A stretch of DNA of 64,000 nt, taken from Rhodospirillaceae bacterium. Its GTDB lineage: Bacteria; Pseudomonadota; Alphaproteobacteria; UBA8366. The stretch is taken from positions 5,827 through 69,826 of the forward strand of contig PAZH01000018.1 of assembly GCA_002716125.1 (NCBI GenBank), written 5' to 3'. Shown piece after piece: positions 17,755 through 25,825 of the stretch. Positions within the stretch are counted from its first letter, which is position 1. Every line of letters starts with the position of its first letter. The position numbers and the translations under genes are program-made. The notes beneath the pieces are model-generated. The model was not told where the DNA came from and made no database searches. It worked only from the letters and a program-made list of their open reading frames with translations.

Positions 17755-18801
17755 GTGATATCAGCGGATTTTAAAGAATCGGACGCGGGCCGCGCGGTAT
17801 TGGCGTGGCTCATCGCGGTAGCCTTAATGGTCGCACTGATGATGCTGATCGGCGCCATTACGCGGCTCACCGAATCCGGCCTCTCGATGGTCGAGTGGCG
17901 CCCCTTGATCGGCGCCTTGCCGCCGCTCTCCGAGGCGGAGTGGTCTCGCGTTTTTGACCTCTATCGTCAGACATCGGAGTATCGGCTCGAAAATGCGGGT
18001 ATGACGTTGCCCGCGTTCAAGACGATCTTTTGGTGGGAGTATATCCATCGGCTCTGGGGCCGGTTGATCGGATTGGTCTTTGCGTTGCCGTTTTTTTGGT
18101 TCCTCTGGCGCGGGCATATTCCAAGACCGTTGAAACCGCATCTTTTCGTTCTGTTGATCTTGGGAGGGCTGCAAGGGGTCATCGGTTGGTGGATGGTAAA
18201 GAGCGGGTTTGTCGATCGGCATGACGTCAGCCAGTACCGTTTGACAGTACACCTAACGATGGCGTTCCTGATTTTCGGATACTTGATTTGGCTGATCGCC
18301 AATTTCATCGAGAGGGCGGCGCCTGTGCCTACGACGCCTGTTTCGCTTCGCCGCAGCGCAATAGGCTTCTTGCTGCTCGTCACGCTCACGGTTATGTCGG
18401 GCGGACTGGTCGCGGGTCTCGGCGCCGGATTTGATTACAATACGTGGCCCTTGATGGCGGATGCGCTCGTGCCAGCCGGCTTATACGACGGGAAACCATG
18501 GTGGCTGGCCGTATTCGAAGACATTCTGACGGTTCAGTTCGATCATCGTATGTTGGCCTACCTGACCTTTGGTTCGGCAATATTACTGTGGTGGCGCGCA
18601 AGAGACTTATCGGTGTCGCGCTGGCAGTATCAGTGCCATTTGGCGATCGTTATCGCTGTGTCGCTGCAACTCATGCTTGGAATCGCGACGCTCTTAAGTG
18701 TGGTGTCGCTACCGCTCGCCGTATTGCATCAGGCTGGCGCAATCTTCTTGTTCTCGTGCGCCGTCCTGACGAGTCATTCTTGTCGGCGCGTCCGTTCGTA
18801 A
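17755..18801 (+). CDS. ctaA: Haem A synthase (COX15/CtaA)
   Basis: A 348-residue inner-membrane enzyme with about eight membrane helices. It converts haem O to haem A for aa3-type cytochrome oxidase. The four conserved haem-ligand histidines are visible: H98 in FWWEYIHRLWGR, H166 in LTVHLTMA, H264 in VQFDHRMLAYL and H325 in AVLHQAGA. No ATG is in frame near the start. GTG 17755 with a CAGGG site gives a normal N terminus, and TTG 17719 is the alternative. Its presence implies an aerobic haem-copper oxidase encoded elsewhere. It sits immediately behind korB, an unusual partner. Confidence 0.93.
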   Translation: MISADFKESDAGRAVLAWLIAVALMVALMMLIGAITRLTESGLSMVEWRPLIGALPPLSEAEWSRVFDLYRQTSEYRLENAGMTLPAFKTIFWWEYIHRLWGRLIGLVFALPFFWFLWRGHIPRPLKPHLFVLLILGGLQGVIGWWMVKSGFVDRHDVSQYRLTVHLTMAFLIFGYLIWLIANFIERAAPVPTTPVSLRRSAIGFLLLVTLTVMSGGLVAGLGAGFDYNTWPLMADALVPAGLYDGKPWWLAVFEDILTVQFDHRMLAYLTFGSAILLWWRARDLSVSRWQYQCHLAIVIAVSLQLMLGIATLLSVVSLPLAVLHQAGAIFLFSCAVLTSHSCRRVRS

Positions 18802-18933
18802 CGTCAGCTCTAATTTTGGGCGTCGGCGCACATATTTAATTCCCGAGATATAATCTGTCGAAGATTCAAAGATTGCGGGCCGAAAATTTCAATTTCCAAT
18901 TCGGCTTCAAAACTTTCTTATGAGGACCGATGA

Positions 18934-18946
18934 TTTTGCACTGCAA
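18934..18946. promoter_or_regulatory. Upstream TGC-N3-GCA box (PhaR-like)
   Basis: TTTTGC-ACT-GCAA, with core TGC-N3-GCA, lies about 90-100 bases before the predicted start of the small RNA at 19037. The same core recurs at 19033 and at 57570. The core resembles the CTGC-N3-GCAG type palindromes reported for PhaR of Rhodobacter sphaeroides, but the outer bases differ. Confidence 0.35.
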
Positions 18947-18980
18947 TCGAAAGAGCGGGAAAGAAAATCGTTGAAAATCA

Positions 18981-19004
18981 AAGATATTCTTCGAGAGATA
19001 TCTT
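18981..19004. promoter_or_regulatory. AAGATAT-N10-ATATCTT dyad abutting a -35 box
   Basis: A perfect 7-base inverted repeat spaced by 10 bases overlaps the first bases of the TTGAAA -35 element of the small-RNA promoter. The position suits an activator or a repressor; no family is assigned. Confidence 0.4.
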
Positions 19005-19031
19005 GAAAAACTGATATACGGACATTATATC
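19003..19031 (+). promoter_or_regulatory. Sigma-70 promoter of the candidate small RNA
   Basis: TTGAAA (19003-19008), a 17-base spacer, then TATATC (19026-19031). The predicted start is near 19037, immediately upstream of a stable stem. No reading frame with a ribosome site follows before the terminator at 19122-19152. Confidence 0.55.
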
Positions 19032-19032
19032 G

Positions 19033-19041
19033 TGCAGTGCA
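19033..19041. promoter_or_regulatory. TGC-AGT-GCA box on the small-RNA start site
   Basis: The perfect 9-base palindrome TGCAGTGCA covers about -4 to +5 of the predicted transcript. This is a classic repressor position. It shares the TGC-N3-GCA core with the sites at 18934 and 57570. Confidence 0.4.
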
Positions 19042-19152
19042 GCATAAGTTTGCCCAAGGATGCTGCCGCAAGATTGGCACCGCCGTTTTGCGCCTTTATT
19101 GGGCGTTTCCTCCCTAGACTTGGGCCGCGTCAATTCGCGACCCTTTTTTTTA
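19037..19152 (+). ncRNA. Candidate suhB/MmgR (alpha-r8) family small RNA
   Basis: This is the main content of the 365-base gap between ctaA and the 19167 gene. The transcript would have a 5' stem (GCAGCAT 19039-19045 with ATGCTGC 19060-19066), then a small CGCC/GGCG hairpin (19091-19105). The single-stranded TTTCCTCCCT follows at 19106-19115, then a terminator stem (19122-19143, one mismatch) with a nine-T tract. A CCTCC-type loop between two hairpins, followed by ACTTGGGCCGC, is what I remember of the suhB Rfam family. That family includes MmgR of Sinorhizobium meliloti, which limits polyhydroxybutyrate build-up. MmgR itself is shorter (about 77 bases), so processing or a later start is possible. 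The 18802-18930 part of the gap is AT-rich and I see nothing else in it. Confidence 0.6.
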
Positions 19153-19166
19153 AGGGGAGGGGGTGA

Positions 19167-19643
19167 CTACGTTGAGACGGTCTGCCAACCGCCATCTTGT
19201 AATTGGCAGGCTGCTTCCTCGATGGTGCCGCTTTCGCCATCGACATTTATCGTTGCGATATAGGCGCGGCAACTCCGACCGTCTTTGCCTGTAAAATCAC
19301 GTACGGGCTTAAAAGTGCCCCAAGCACCTTTGCCTTCTTCGCCCCACGTCAATTCCTGGCCGGTTTCCGCATCATTCAGGGCTCTGAACGCTGTGCTATC
19401 GAGTTTCTCACGATCCGGCGGCAAGAGCCTTTCGGCCAAATAATAACCACCAGCTGCGCCGCCGGCGGCGAGCATCGCAGACCACAGAAACTTATTTGTG
19501 AATCCGTCCCCGCCCATGAACCAGCCAAGCGTGCCGCCCGCCCCCATACCAAGGAGGGTCGCCAAGGCACGTTTGTTATCCCGATCGCCAACTTCGCAGC
19601 CCGCGAGGGACAGTCCGATCAATAAAATGCCGACTTTTTTCAT
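19167..19643 (-). CDS. Lipoprotein with 17-kDa surface-antigen-type domain
   Basis: A 158-residue lipoprotein. The signal MKKVGILLIGLSLAGC has a classic lipobox, with Cys16 as the lipid-modified residue. A Gly-rich segment at about 31-70 (MGAGGTLGWFMGG, AAGGAAGGYY) resembles a glycine-zipper membrane patch. The C-terminal part (LNDAETGQELTW, GSCRAYIATINVDG-like) matches the C-terminal domain of Rickettsia 17-kDa surface antigen relatives, in which GRSCRAYIATI is characteristic. It probably sits in the outer membrane; its role is unknown. It is convergent with the small RNA, with only 14 bases between the T tract and its stop. Confidence 0.8.
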   Translation of the reverse strand: MKKVGILLIGLSLAGCEVGDRDNKRALATLLGMGAGGTLGWFMGGDGFTNKFLWSAMLAAGGAAGGYYLAERLLPPDREKLDSTAFRALNDAETGQELTWGEEGKGAWGTFKPVRDFTGKDGRSCRAYIATINVDGESGTIEEAACQLQDGGWQTVST

Positions 19644-19733
19644 CTTTCAAACTCCGCTGACGCCAGAACGTGAAGCAATTTTCCGGCCATTCGGGCATTT
19701 CGGCGGGTCGCACGGGTACAAAAATAGTATAAC

Positions 19734-20069
19734 ATGCCGGAAATGCAAAGAATTTTGGTCCTCAGCTTTGTTGTATGCCCGGTGTTTTTTGGCGCCGTTG
19801 GATGTGCGGAGTCGCACAGATGGGAGAATCCGTCGATCGATCGCTCGTTTTGGGCTGCCGACCAATCCGCTTGCCGGCGCGATTCCGAGCGTCGAGCGAA
19901 TATCGAACAGGAGAGAGAATTTGGCCGAACGCATGCAATCGGCGCCCAGGAAGGTATTAGCACTTATCGGCAAAGTATGATTCGTTATGATTCGAAACGT
20001 TATGCGTCCCGGCTATTCGAAGAATGTCTGCGAGCACGTGGGTATTCGAAGGTTCGTACAGATGACTGA
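19734..20069 (+). CDS. Small hypothetical lipoprotein
   Basis: A 111-residue protein, or 108 if translation starts at ATG 19743. The N terminus has a hydrophobic stretch ending in a GAVGC lipobox, so it is probably a lipoprotein. The mature part is Arg-, Glu- and Ser-rich, with two more cysteines (SACRRD, EECLRARGYSKV). The last segment resembles the ECLRARGY tail seen in many small proteobacterial lipoproteins of unknown function. It precedes msbA by 84 bases on the same strand, so cotranscription with the lipid A genes is possible. Confidence 0.6.
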   Translation: MPEMQRILVLSFVVCPVFFGAVGCAESHRWENPSIDRSFWAADQSACRRDSERRANIEQEREFGRTHAIGAQEGISTYRQSMIRYDSKRYASRLFEECLRARGYSKVRTDD

Positions 20070-20153
20070 ACAACCCGCCGAAGACGCCTCCCGCGCTGGC
20101 AGGCGCATGGGTGGCATGGTATACGTCCGCGGAAATCGAGAAAGCACGGGTCC

Positions 20154-21958
20154 GTGAGTCCAAATTCCGGCACGACAAACCGGCATACGTCGACAGTCGA
20201 ACTGTCGCGGCGAATCATTAACGACTACCTCTTAAGTCAATGGCCGCTCATTGCGATGGCGGTGATATTCATGGTCGTGTTCGCCGCGTGCACGGGCGGC
20301 CAAGCATTGCTTATAGAGCCGGCCTTGGATCGCTTAATTGGCGACAAGGACACGTCTCTGCTTTGGATAATTCCCGGGAGTTTTTTCTGTATCTCCGTCG
20401 TTAAGGGGTTTGCGAACTATTTTCAGACGGTTTCGATGCAGAAAGTCGGTTTGAGAATGATCGTGATGATGCAGGATCAAATGTTCATGCACATCATCGG
20501 CGCCGATCTTGCTCATATTCAGCGTGACGCGACCGGCAAACAAATGACCCGTTTTACGAATGACGTGCAGTTCATGCGCGATGCAACCGTCAAAGCGTTT
20601 ACGGGTATTGCGCGAGATCTCATTACCGTCATCGTGTTGGCATGGGTAATGATTTACACGCATTGGCAAATGGCGCTTATCGCCATGGTGGTCATGCCGA
20701 TCAGTATTTTTCCCATAATTTATATCGGGAAACGATTGCGGCGCGTTTCCGCGCGAACGCAAGAAAACATCGGAGGGGTCGCCGCCTATCTCGACGATGT
20801 CCTTAAAGCGTCGCGCCAAGTTAAAGCCTATGTGACAGAGGAATACGAAAAACGCCGCGCCCACCAATTTTTCGAAATGGTTTCCGGTAATTTTCTGAAG
20901 GCGGTAAAACGCGCGCTCGAACGTCTCCCATCTTGGAGTCGCTTTTTGGCGTGGGAATTGCGGCGGTTTTGGCTTGGGGCGGATATCAGGCAATGGCCGG
21001 CCAAATGACCGTCGGGCAGCTCATGCAGTTCTTTTTCGCAGCGGGAGCTGCGTATCAGCCGATTCGGGGGCTCGCCAATTTGAACGCAAGCCTCCAGCTT
21101 GGTCTAGCGGCGGCCGACCGTGTGTTCGCGGTTTTAGATTATGAGCCGAAAATCGTGACGAAACCCGATGCACCCGAAATAGAAATTCGTGAGGGCGGTG
21201 TTCGATTTGAAAATATCGGCTTTTCCTACGATGGCGACAAAACCGCACTAAGCGATCTCTCCCTTGAATTTGAGGCTGGCAAAACAACAGCCCTTGTTGG
21301 GCCTTCCGGCGCGGGGAAATCAACAATTTTGAACCTAATACCACGGTTCTACGACCCGACCGCGGGAAGGGTTATTATCGACGATCAGCCGATCGAAGAT
21401 GTCACGCTGGACTCGCTTCGTCACTCAATCGCGCTGGTCAGCCAAGAGATTACGATGTTCAACGATACGGTCCGCGCCAACATCGCGTATGGCCGTCTTG
21501 AGGCATCGGAGAATGAGATCATCGACGCAGCGAAGGCGGCGGCGGCGCACGAGTTTATTCTCGATCTACCGGATGGCTACGACACCATGGTGGGCGAGCG
21601 CGGCTTACGTTTGTCCGGTGGGCAACGGCAGCGAATCTCGATTGCGCGCGCAATGCTTAAGAACGCTCCCATCCTCCTTCTTGATGAGGCGACCTCAGCG
21701 CTCGATAGCGAATCCGAACGCCAAGTGCACAACGCGTTAACCCGATTGATGGAAGGTCGGACCACGATCGTGATCGCGCATCGGTTATCGACCGTTTCCG
21801 ATGCCGATAAAATCTACGTCATGAAGCAAGGGCGGCTTATAGAGGAAGGAACGCACCTCGAGTTACTGGCGCGGCGCGGGCTATATGCGCAGTACTGCGA
21901 ATTGCAATTCGAAGATGTGCAGAAATTGGACGGTACCGTCGCCGTCGCTAGCGAATGA
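20154..21958 (+). pseudogene. msbA: MsbA-type lipid A flippase/ABC exporter, frameshifted
   Basis: A full-length ABC exporter is present but split over two frames. The first part (GTG 20154 to about 20924) carries the membrane helices (LLSQWPLIAMAVIFMVVF onward). The second (from about 20925 to 21958) carries the last helices and the ATPase, with Walker A GPSGAGKST, signature LSGGQRQR and Walker B ILLLDEATSALD. The join falls where relatives read ALER-x-SPIxESLFG: here the first frame reads ALERLPSW while the other frame supplies SPILESLFGVG. Loss of one base near 20925 explains it. MsbA flips lipid A-core and is normally essential. It heads the DUF374-waaA-lpxK-lpxL operon. Confidence 0.85.
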
Positions 21959-21968
21959 GGCGCTCCAA

Positions 21969-22676
21969 ATGATCAAGCGCCTATTAAACGCAGAGGTTTC
22001 GCGGAAGATCGTCACATGGCTTGCCGCTCAATACATCCGTTTCGTCAGCCTATCGGGTCGGTGGCGAATTGTCGGTGAAGCGGTACCGGACGGTTTGCTC
22101 GAGAAGGGTGAACCTTTCATCGTCGCATTCTGGCACGGCCGCTTAATTATGATGGCGTTTTCCTGGCGACGGTGCGATCTCGTTCATATGCTGATTTCCG
22201 GCCATCGGGACGGCCAATTGGTATCCGGTATGATGTCGCATTTCGGTTCGAAAACCATATTTGGATCCTCGACAAGAGGCGGTGCTGCGGCATTCATCCA
22301 GTTGGCCCGGCTTTTAAAGGATGGTGAAGTCGTCGGCATTACCCCGGATGGACCGAAAGGGCCGCGTATGAGGGCGAACAGCGGCGTCGTGTCCCTTGCG
22401 AAAGTCGCCGGCGCACCGATCGTACCGCTGACATTTTCGAGCTCTTTTTCGCATGTATTCGGAAGTTGGGATCGTTTTGTCTTGCCGTTGCCGTTTGGCC
22501 GGGGCGTATTTCTCTGGGGGAATCCGATTTATGTCCGGCAGGATGGCGACGATCACTATTTCGAAGAGAAACGCGTCGAAGTGGAACAAACATTAATCGC
22601 GCTTACGCAGCGGGCGGATTGGTTGATGGGCCGCCAGGATACCGATCCGGCGGCGCCGGCGCCAACAGCAGGCTGA
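21969..22676 (+). CDS. DUF374 / lysophospholipid acyltransferase-family protein
   Basis: A 235-residue protein of the DUF374 group, related to lysophospholipid acyltransferases and commonly found in alphaproteobacterial lipid A loci. Motifs include FIVAFWHGRLIMM with the catalytic-type His, LISGHRDGQL, STRGGAAAFIQL, and ITPDGPKGPRMRA, which is typical of the family. Its exact acyl donor and acceptor are not established. A hydrophobic N-terminal segment suggests inner-membrane attachment. ATG 21969 lies 10 bases behind the msbA stop with a GAGG site; the longer upstream frame overlaps msbA and is ignored. waaA begins 6 bases after its stop. Confidence 0.88.
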   Translation: MIKRLLNAEVSRKIVTWLAAQYIRFVSLSGRWRIVGEAVPDGLLEKGEPFIVAFWHGRLIMMAFSWRRCDLVHMLISGHRDGQLVSGMMSHFGSKTIFGSSTRGGAAAFIQLARLLKDGEVVGITPDGPKGPRMRANSGVVSLAKVAGAPIVPLTFSSSFSHVFGSWDRFVLPLPFGRGVFLWGNPIYVRQDGDDHYFEEKRVEVEQTLIALTQRADWLMGRQDTDPAAPAPTAG

Positions 22677-22682
22677 ACGAGT

Positions 22683-23945
22683 ATGAATGCCCTTTGGGCA
22701 TATCGACTATTGACCGATGCCGGCAAGCCGTTCATCGAAAGCCTTCTTCGTCGGCGTCGCGCACAGGGAAAAGAAGACCCCAACCGTTTGGATGAACGCC
22801 GCGGAAAGGCAAGCCTGCCACGGCCGCCGGGTCCGCTGATTTGGGTGCATGCCGCGAGCGTCGGCGAATCACAATCGTCGTTGGCTTTGATTGAGAAGAT
22901 TCTTCGTGAACGTCCCGATTGCTGTGTTTTGCAAACGACGGGAACGCTCACGTCCGCGACGCTGATGCGGGAGCGGCTGCCAGACCGAAGTTTTCATCAA
23001 TTCGCGCCGATAGATCGGATGATGTGGGTGCGTCGGTTTCTGAGTTATTGGAAGCCCGACTTTGCGCTATGGATGGAATCGGAGCTTTGGCCGAACCTTG
23101 TCTTGGAAACAGCCCGCAACGGCATTCCCAGCGCCTTGGTCAATGCACGTATGTCGCCGCGCACGTTTCGGCGCTGGCAGCGTTTTCCGAGAAGCGCGCG
23201 TCGTTTGCTCAGCAGTTTCTCTCTTTGTCTCGCGCAAACGGAAGAGCAAGGCGAATTTCTGCGCAAGCTTGGCGCTGACCCGGTCGAATGTCTTGGGAAT
23301 TTGAAATTTTCGGCTGCCCCGTTACCTGCGGATGAGATTGAATTGTCGACCCTGGGTGACCTTGTTGGGCAAAGGCCCGTTTGGCTCGCGGCGAGCACCC
23401 ATCCGGGTGAGGAAGGTATCGTAATTCAAGCGCATCAAACCCTTCGCGCGCGTTACCCGGATTTGTTGACCGTCATCGCCCCTCGACATCCAGCGAGAGG
23501 CGATGAGATTGCAGCCGAATTACGAGCGGCGAACGTCGAATTTAGCCGTCGTTCCTTGGGAGAGGCGCCGCAGTCCGAAGTATACTTAGCGGATACGCTG
23601 GGCGAACTCGGTCTGTTATACCGGTTGAGCAGTATTGCATTCATTGGCGGCAGTATGAACGCGCATGGCGGGCACAACCCCGTTGAAGCCGCTAGATTGG
23701 ATTGTGCCATTATTCACGGTCCTGACATGGCAAACTTTAAAGCGGTCGCAGGCGAATTAGCCAATGTCGGCGGCGCCTGCGTTATAGAATCATCTGAATC
23801 GTTGGCGGAAGCTGTGGGGACAATGTTGTCCGATGATCTGGAAATGAAACGGATGGTCGCTGCGGCGGGACAAGTGGCAACCGAAAATGTGAATGCGGTG
23901 AATCGTATTTACGGTGCCTTGGCCCGCGTGATGGATGGCGATTGA
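22683..23945 (+). CDS. waaA: 3-deoxy-D-manno-octulosonic acid (Kdo) transferase
   Basis: A 420-residue GT30 glycosyltransferase that adds Kdo from CMP-Kdo to lipid IVA at the inner-membrane face. WVHAASVGESQSSLALI carries the catalytic-type Glu and the family signature. LVNARMSPRTFRRW, LWLAASTHPGEE-type and VFIGGSMNAHGGHNPVEAA-like C-terminal nucleotide-sugar motifs follow (here SIAFIGGSMNAHGGHNPVEAARL). An N-terminal hydrophobic helix anchors it. It starts 6 bases after the DUF374 gene and overlaps or abuts lpxK, as is usual in alphaproteobacterial lipid A operons. Confidence 0.94.
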   Translation: MNALWAYRLLTDAGKPFIESLLRRRRAQGKEDPNRLDERRGKASLPRPPGPLIWVHAASVGESQSSLALIEKILRERPDCCVLQTTGTLTSATLMRERLPDRSFHQFAPIDRMMWVRRFLSYWKPDFALWMESELWPNLVLETARNGIPSALVNARMSPRTFRRWQRFPRSARRLLSSFSLCLAQTEEQGEFLRKLGADPVECLGNLKFSAAPLPADEIELSTLGDLVGQRPVWLAASTHPGEEGIVIQAHQTLRARYPDLLTVIAPRHPARGDEIAAELRAANVEFSRRSLGEAPQSEVYLADTLGELGLLYRLSSIAFIGGSMNAHGGHNPVEAARLDCAIIHGPDMANFKAVAGELANVGGACVIESSESLAEAVGTMLSDDLEMKRMVAAAGQVATENVNAVNRIYGALARVMDGD

Positions 23946-23949
23946 TCCC

Positions 23950-24921
23950 ATGCGAGCGCCCGCATTCTGGCAAAAGAAGTCGCTCCTTTCCGATATACTC
24001 GTACCTTTCGGATTGATTTTTGGTGCCTGTACAGAAATTCGCCGTCGCATTGGTGCGAACTATAGAGCGGCTTGTCCGGTGATTTGTATCGGGAATTTGG
24101 TGGCCGGTGGCGCCGGAAAAACGCCGATTGCGCTTGCCGTTGCCGAAAGACTGCAAGCGGCGGACCGCAAAGTGCATTTCTTAAGTCGCGGGTATGGTGG
24201 CCGTGAATCGGGCCCACTTCGTGTCGATCTTGATCGGCATACAGCTCTGGACGTTGGAGATGAACCGCTATTGCTCGCGGCCCGTGCACCGACCTTTGTT
24301 TCGGCTGATCGGTCTGCGGGTGCCGCGATGGCCGCCGAGGGGGCAGATGTCGTTGTCATGGATGACGGCTTTCAGAACGGGAATGTGCAGAAAGATATTT
24401 CTATTCTGGTGGTCGACGGGGTTTACGGTTTCGGGAACGGAAGAGTCATGCCGGCCGGCCCGTTGCGCGAAACGTTGCCTGGCGGTTTGGCGCGCGCCGA
24501 TTTGATCGTGGTATTGGGCGGCAACGTTTCTTCAATCGAAGGCGTCAGCCCGCCAACGGTACCAATTCTCTCGGCCCAGTTAGAGCCCGTCGAAAACGCT
24601 GCAGACTTTAGAGGCCGCCGGTTCATCGCTTTTGCCGGAATTGGGCGCCCGCAAAAATTTTTCGATACGGTCGGCGAAATCGGTTGCGAAGTGGTCGATT
24701 CGATCTCCTACCCCGATCACCATGTTTTCCAGGCCGCGGAGTTGGCAGAACTGCGCTCCCAAGCCGAGAACCAGAATGCGGAATTGCTAACGACGGAGAA
24801 AGATTTCGTCCGCATTGGCGCGAGCCGGTCAACAGGCATAACGCCGCTTAAAGTCCGTGTTGTATGGCAAAATGCGGCGCGATTGGATGAGATATTGGCA
24901 GAGAAGGCCGGCGATGGCTGA
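23950..24921 (+). CDS. lpxK: Tetraacyldisaccharide 4'-kinase
   Basis: A 323-residue membrane-associated P-loop kinase that phosphorylates the 4' position of lipid A disaccharide. The N terminus MRAPAFWQKKSLLSDILVP is the canonical LpxK opening, and the Walker A variant is GNLVAGGAGKTPIA. FLSRGYGGR, DVGDEPLLLA and VMDDGFQN are family motifs. I start at ATG 23950 because it gives the canonical N terminus; ATG 23935, overlapping the waaA stop, would add five residues and is equally open. lpxL begins inside its last eight bases. Confidence 0.94.
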   Translation: MRAPAFWQKKSLLSDILVPFGLIFGACTEIRRRIGANYRAACPVICIGNLVAGGAGKTPIALAVAERLQAADRKVHFLSRGYGGRESGPLRVDLDRHTALDVGDEPLLLAARAPTFVSADRSAGAAMAAEGADVVVMDDGFQNGNVQKDISILVVDGVYGFGNGRVMPAGPLRETLPGGLARADLIVVLGGNVSSIEGVSPPTVPILSAQLEPVENAADFRGRRFIAFAGIGRPQKFFDTVGEIGCEVVDSISYPDHHVFQAAELAELRSQAENQNAELLTTEKDFVRIGASRSTGITPLKVRVVWQNAARLDEILAEKAGDG

Positions 24922-25822
24922 TCGCAGTCCGACAACGCGATTTCTGGTGCGATGGTTGCTGTATCCGCTTCAAGCGTTGCTTATCGGATCTCTCTATTAC
25001 GCAATCCGGGTTTTGCCGCTTCGCTGGGGCACTTCGATTGGTAGTTTTCTGTTTCGAACGATCGGTCAGCGGATGCGTGTCGCCCGCGTGGCGGCACAGA
25101 ACGTTCGACGGGTTTTCCCGGAACTGACGGATCGCGAAGTCGAAGCCTTGCTTGAGAATATTTGGGACAATTTGGGGCGGGGCGCTTGCGAGTTCGCACA
25201 TATGGACCGGTTTTCGTATGACGGCTCCGATCCTCGAATCGAAATTATCGGTCGTGAGCATTTGGAAGCGATGCAGTCCGGTGGCCGGGCCGGCATTCTG
25301 ATCTCCGCACATATGGGGAACTGGGAGCTTGGCGCCAGAATTTTGGGGCAGCTCTTGGTGCCGCTGGGACAAATTTACCGTGGCGCTGACAATCCGTATA
25401 TCGACCGATTGTTTCGACAGGCGCGGCATCACCAAAACGTTAAACTGGTACCCAAAGGCCGTGCGGGCGCGATCGATATGCTTCGTTCCATGCGTGAAGG
25501 CACTCATTTCGGCGCCATGATGGACCAGAAGCTGAATGAAGGGGTCGCCGTTCCCTTTTTTGGTCACGATGCGATGACGGCAACCGCACCGATTGACATG
25601 GCGCTCCGCTGTGGGGGGCCCATCGTGCCGGTAAGATGTATCCGTTTGCCGGATTCTCATTTCCGTGTAGAAATTTCACCGCCAATTGAGTTCGCGATTA
25701 CAGGGGACCGAAAAACGGATGTGACGGCGGCTTTGGTTGAAATCAACAAAATAATCGAAAACTGGATTCGTGAGTATCCAGAGCAATGGTTTTGGCTGCA
25801 TCGGCGCTGGCCAAAAGAATAA
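24914..25822 (+). CDS. lpxL: Lipid A biosynthesis lauroyl/acyltransferase (LpxL/HtrB family)
   Basis: A 302-residue LpxL/LpxM-type acyltransferase that adds a secondary acyl chain to Kdo-lipid A. A membrane anchor lies near the N terminus (about residues 12-40). The catalytic H-x4-E motif is ISAHMGNWELG, followed by IYRGADNPYIDRL and MMDQKLNEGVAVPFFG. ATG 24914 overlaps lpxK by 8 bases and has GAGAAGG upstream. It is the last gene of the lipid A block and is convergent with the M23 peptidase. Which acyl group it uses cannot be told from sequence. Confidence 0.92.
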   Translation: MADRSPTTRFLVRWLLYPLQALLIGSLYYAIRVLPLRWGTSIGSFLFRTIGQRMRVARVAAQNVRRVFPELTDREVEALLENIWDNLGRGACEFAHMDRFSYDGSDPRIEIIGREHLEAMQSGGRAGILISAHMGNWELGARILGQLLVPLGQIYRGADNPYIDRLFRQARHHQNVKLVPKGRAGAIDMLRSMREGTHFGAMMDQKLNEGVAVPFFGHDAMTATAPIDMALRCGGPIVPVRCIRLPDSHFRVEISPPIEFAITGDRKTDVTAALVEINKIIENWIREYPEQWFWLHRRWPKE

Positions 25823-25825
25823 TGG

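Noticed and set aside
19060-19263. 67-codon plus-strand frame across the small-RNA terminator
   Set aside because: It reads through a terminator hairpin and into the antisense of the surface-antigen-like gene; no ribosome site.
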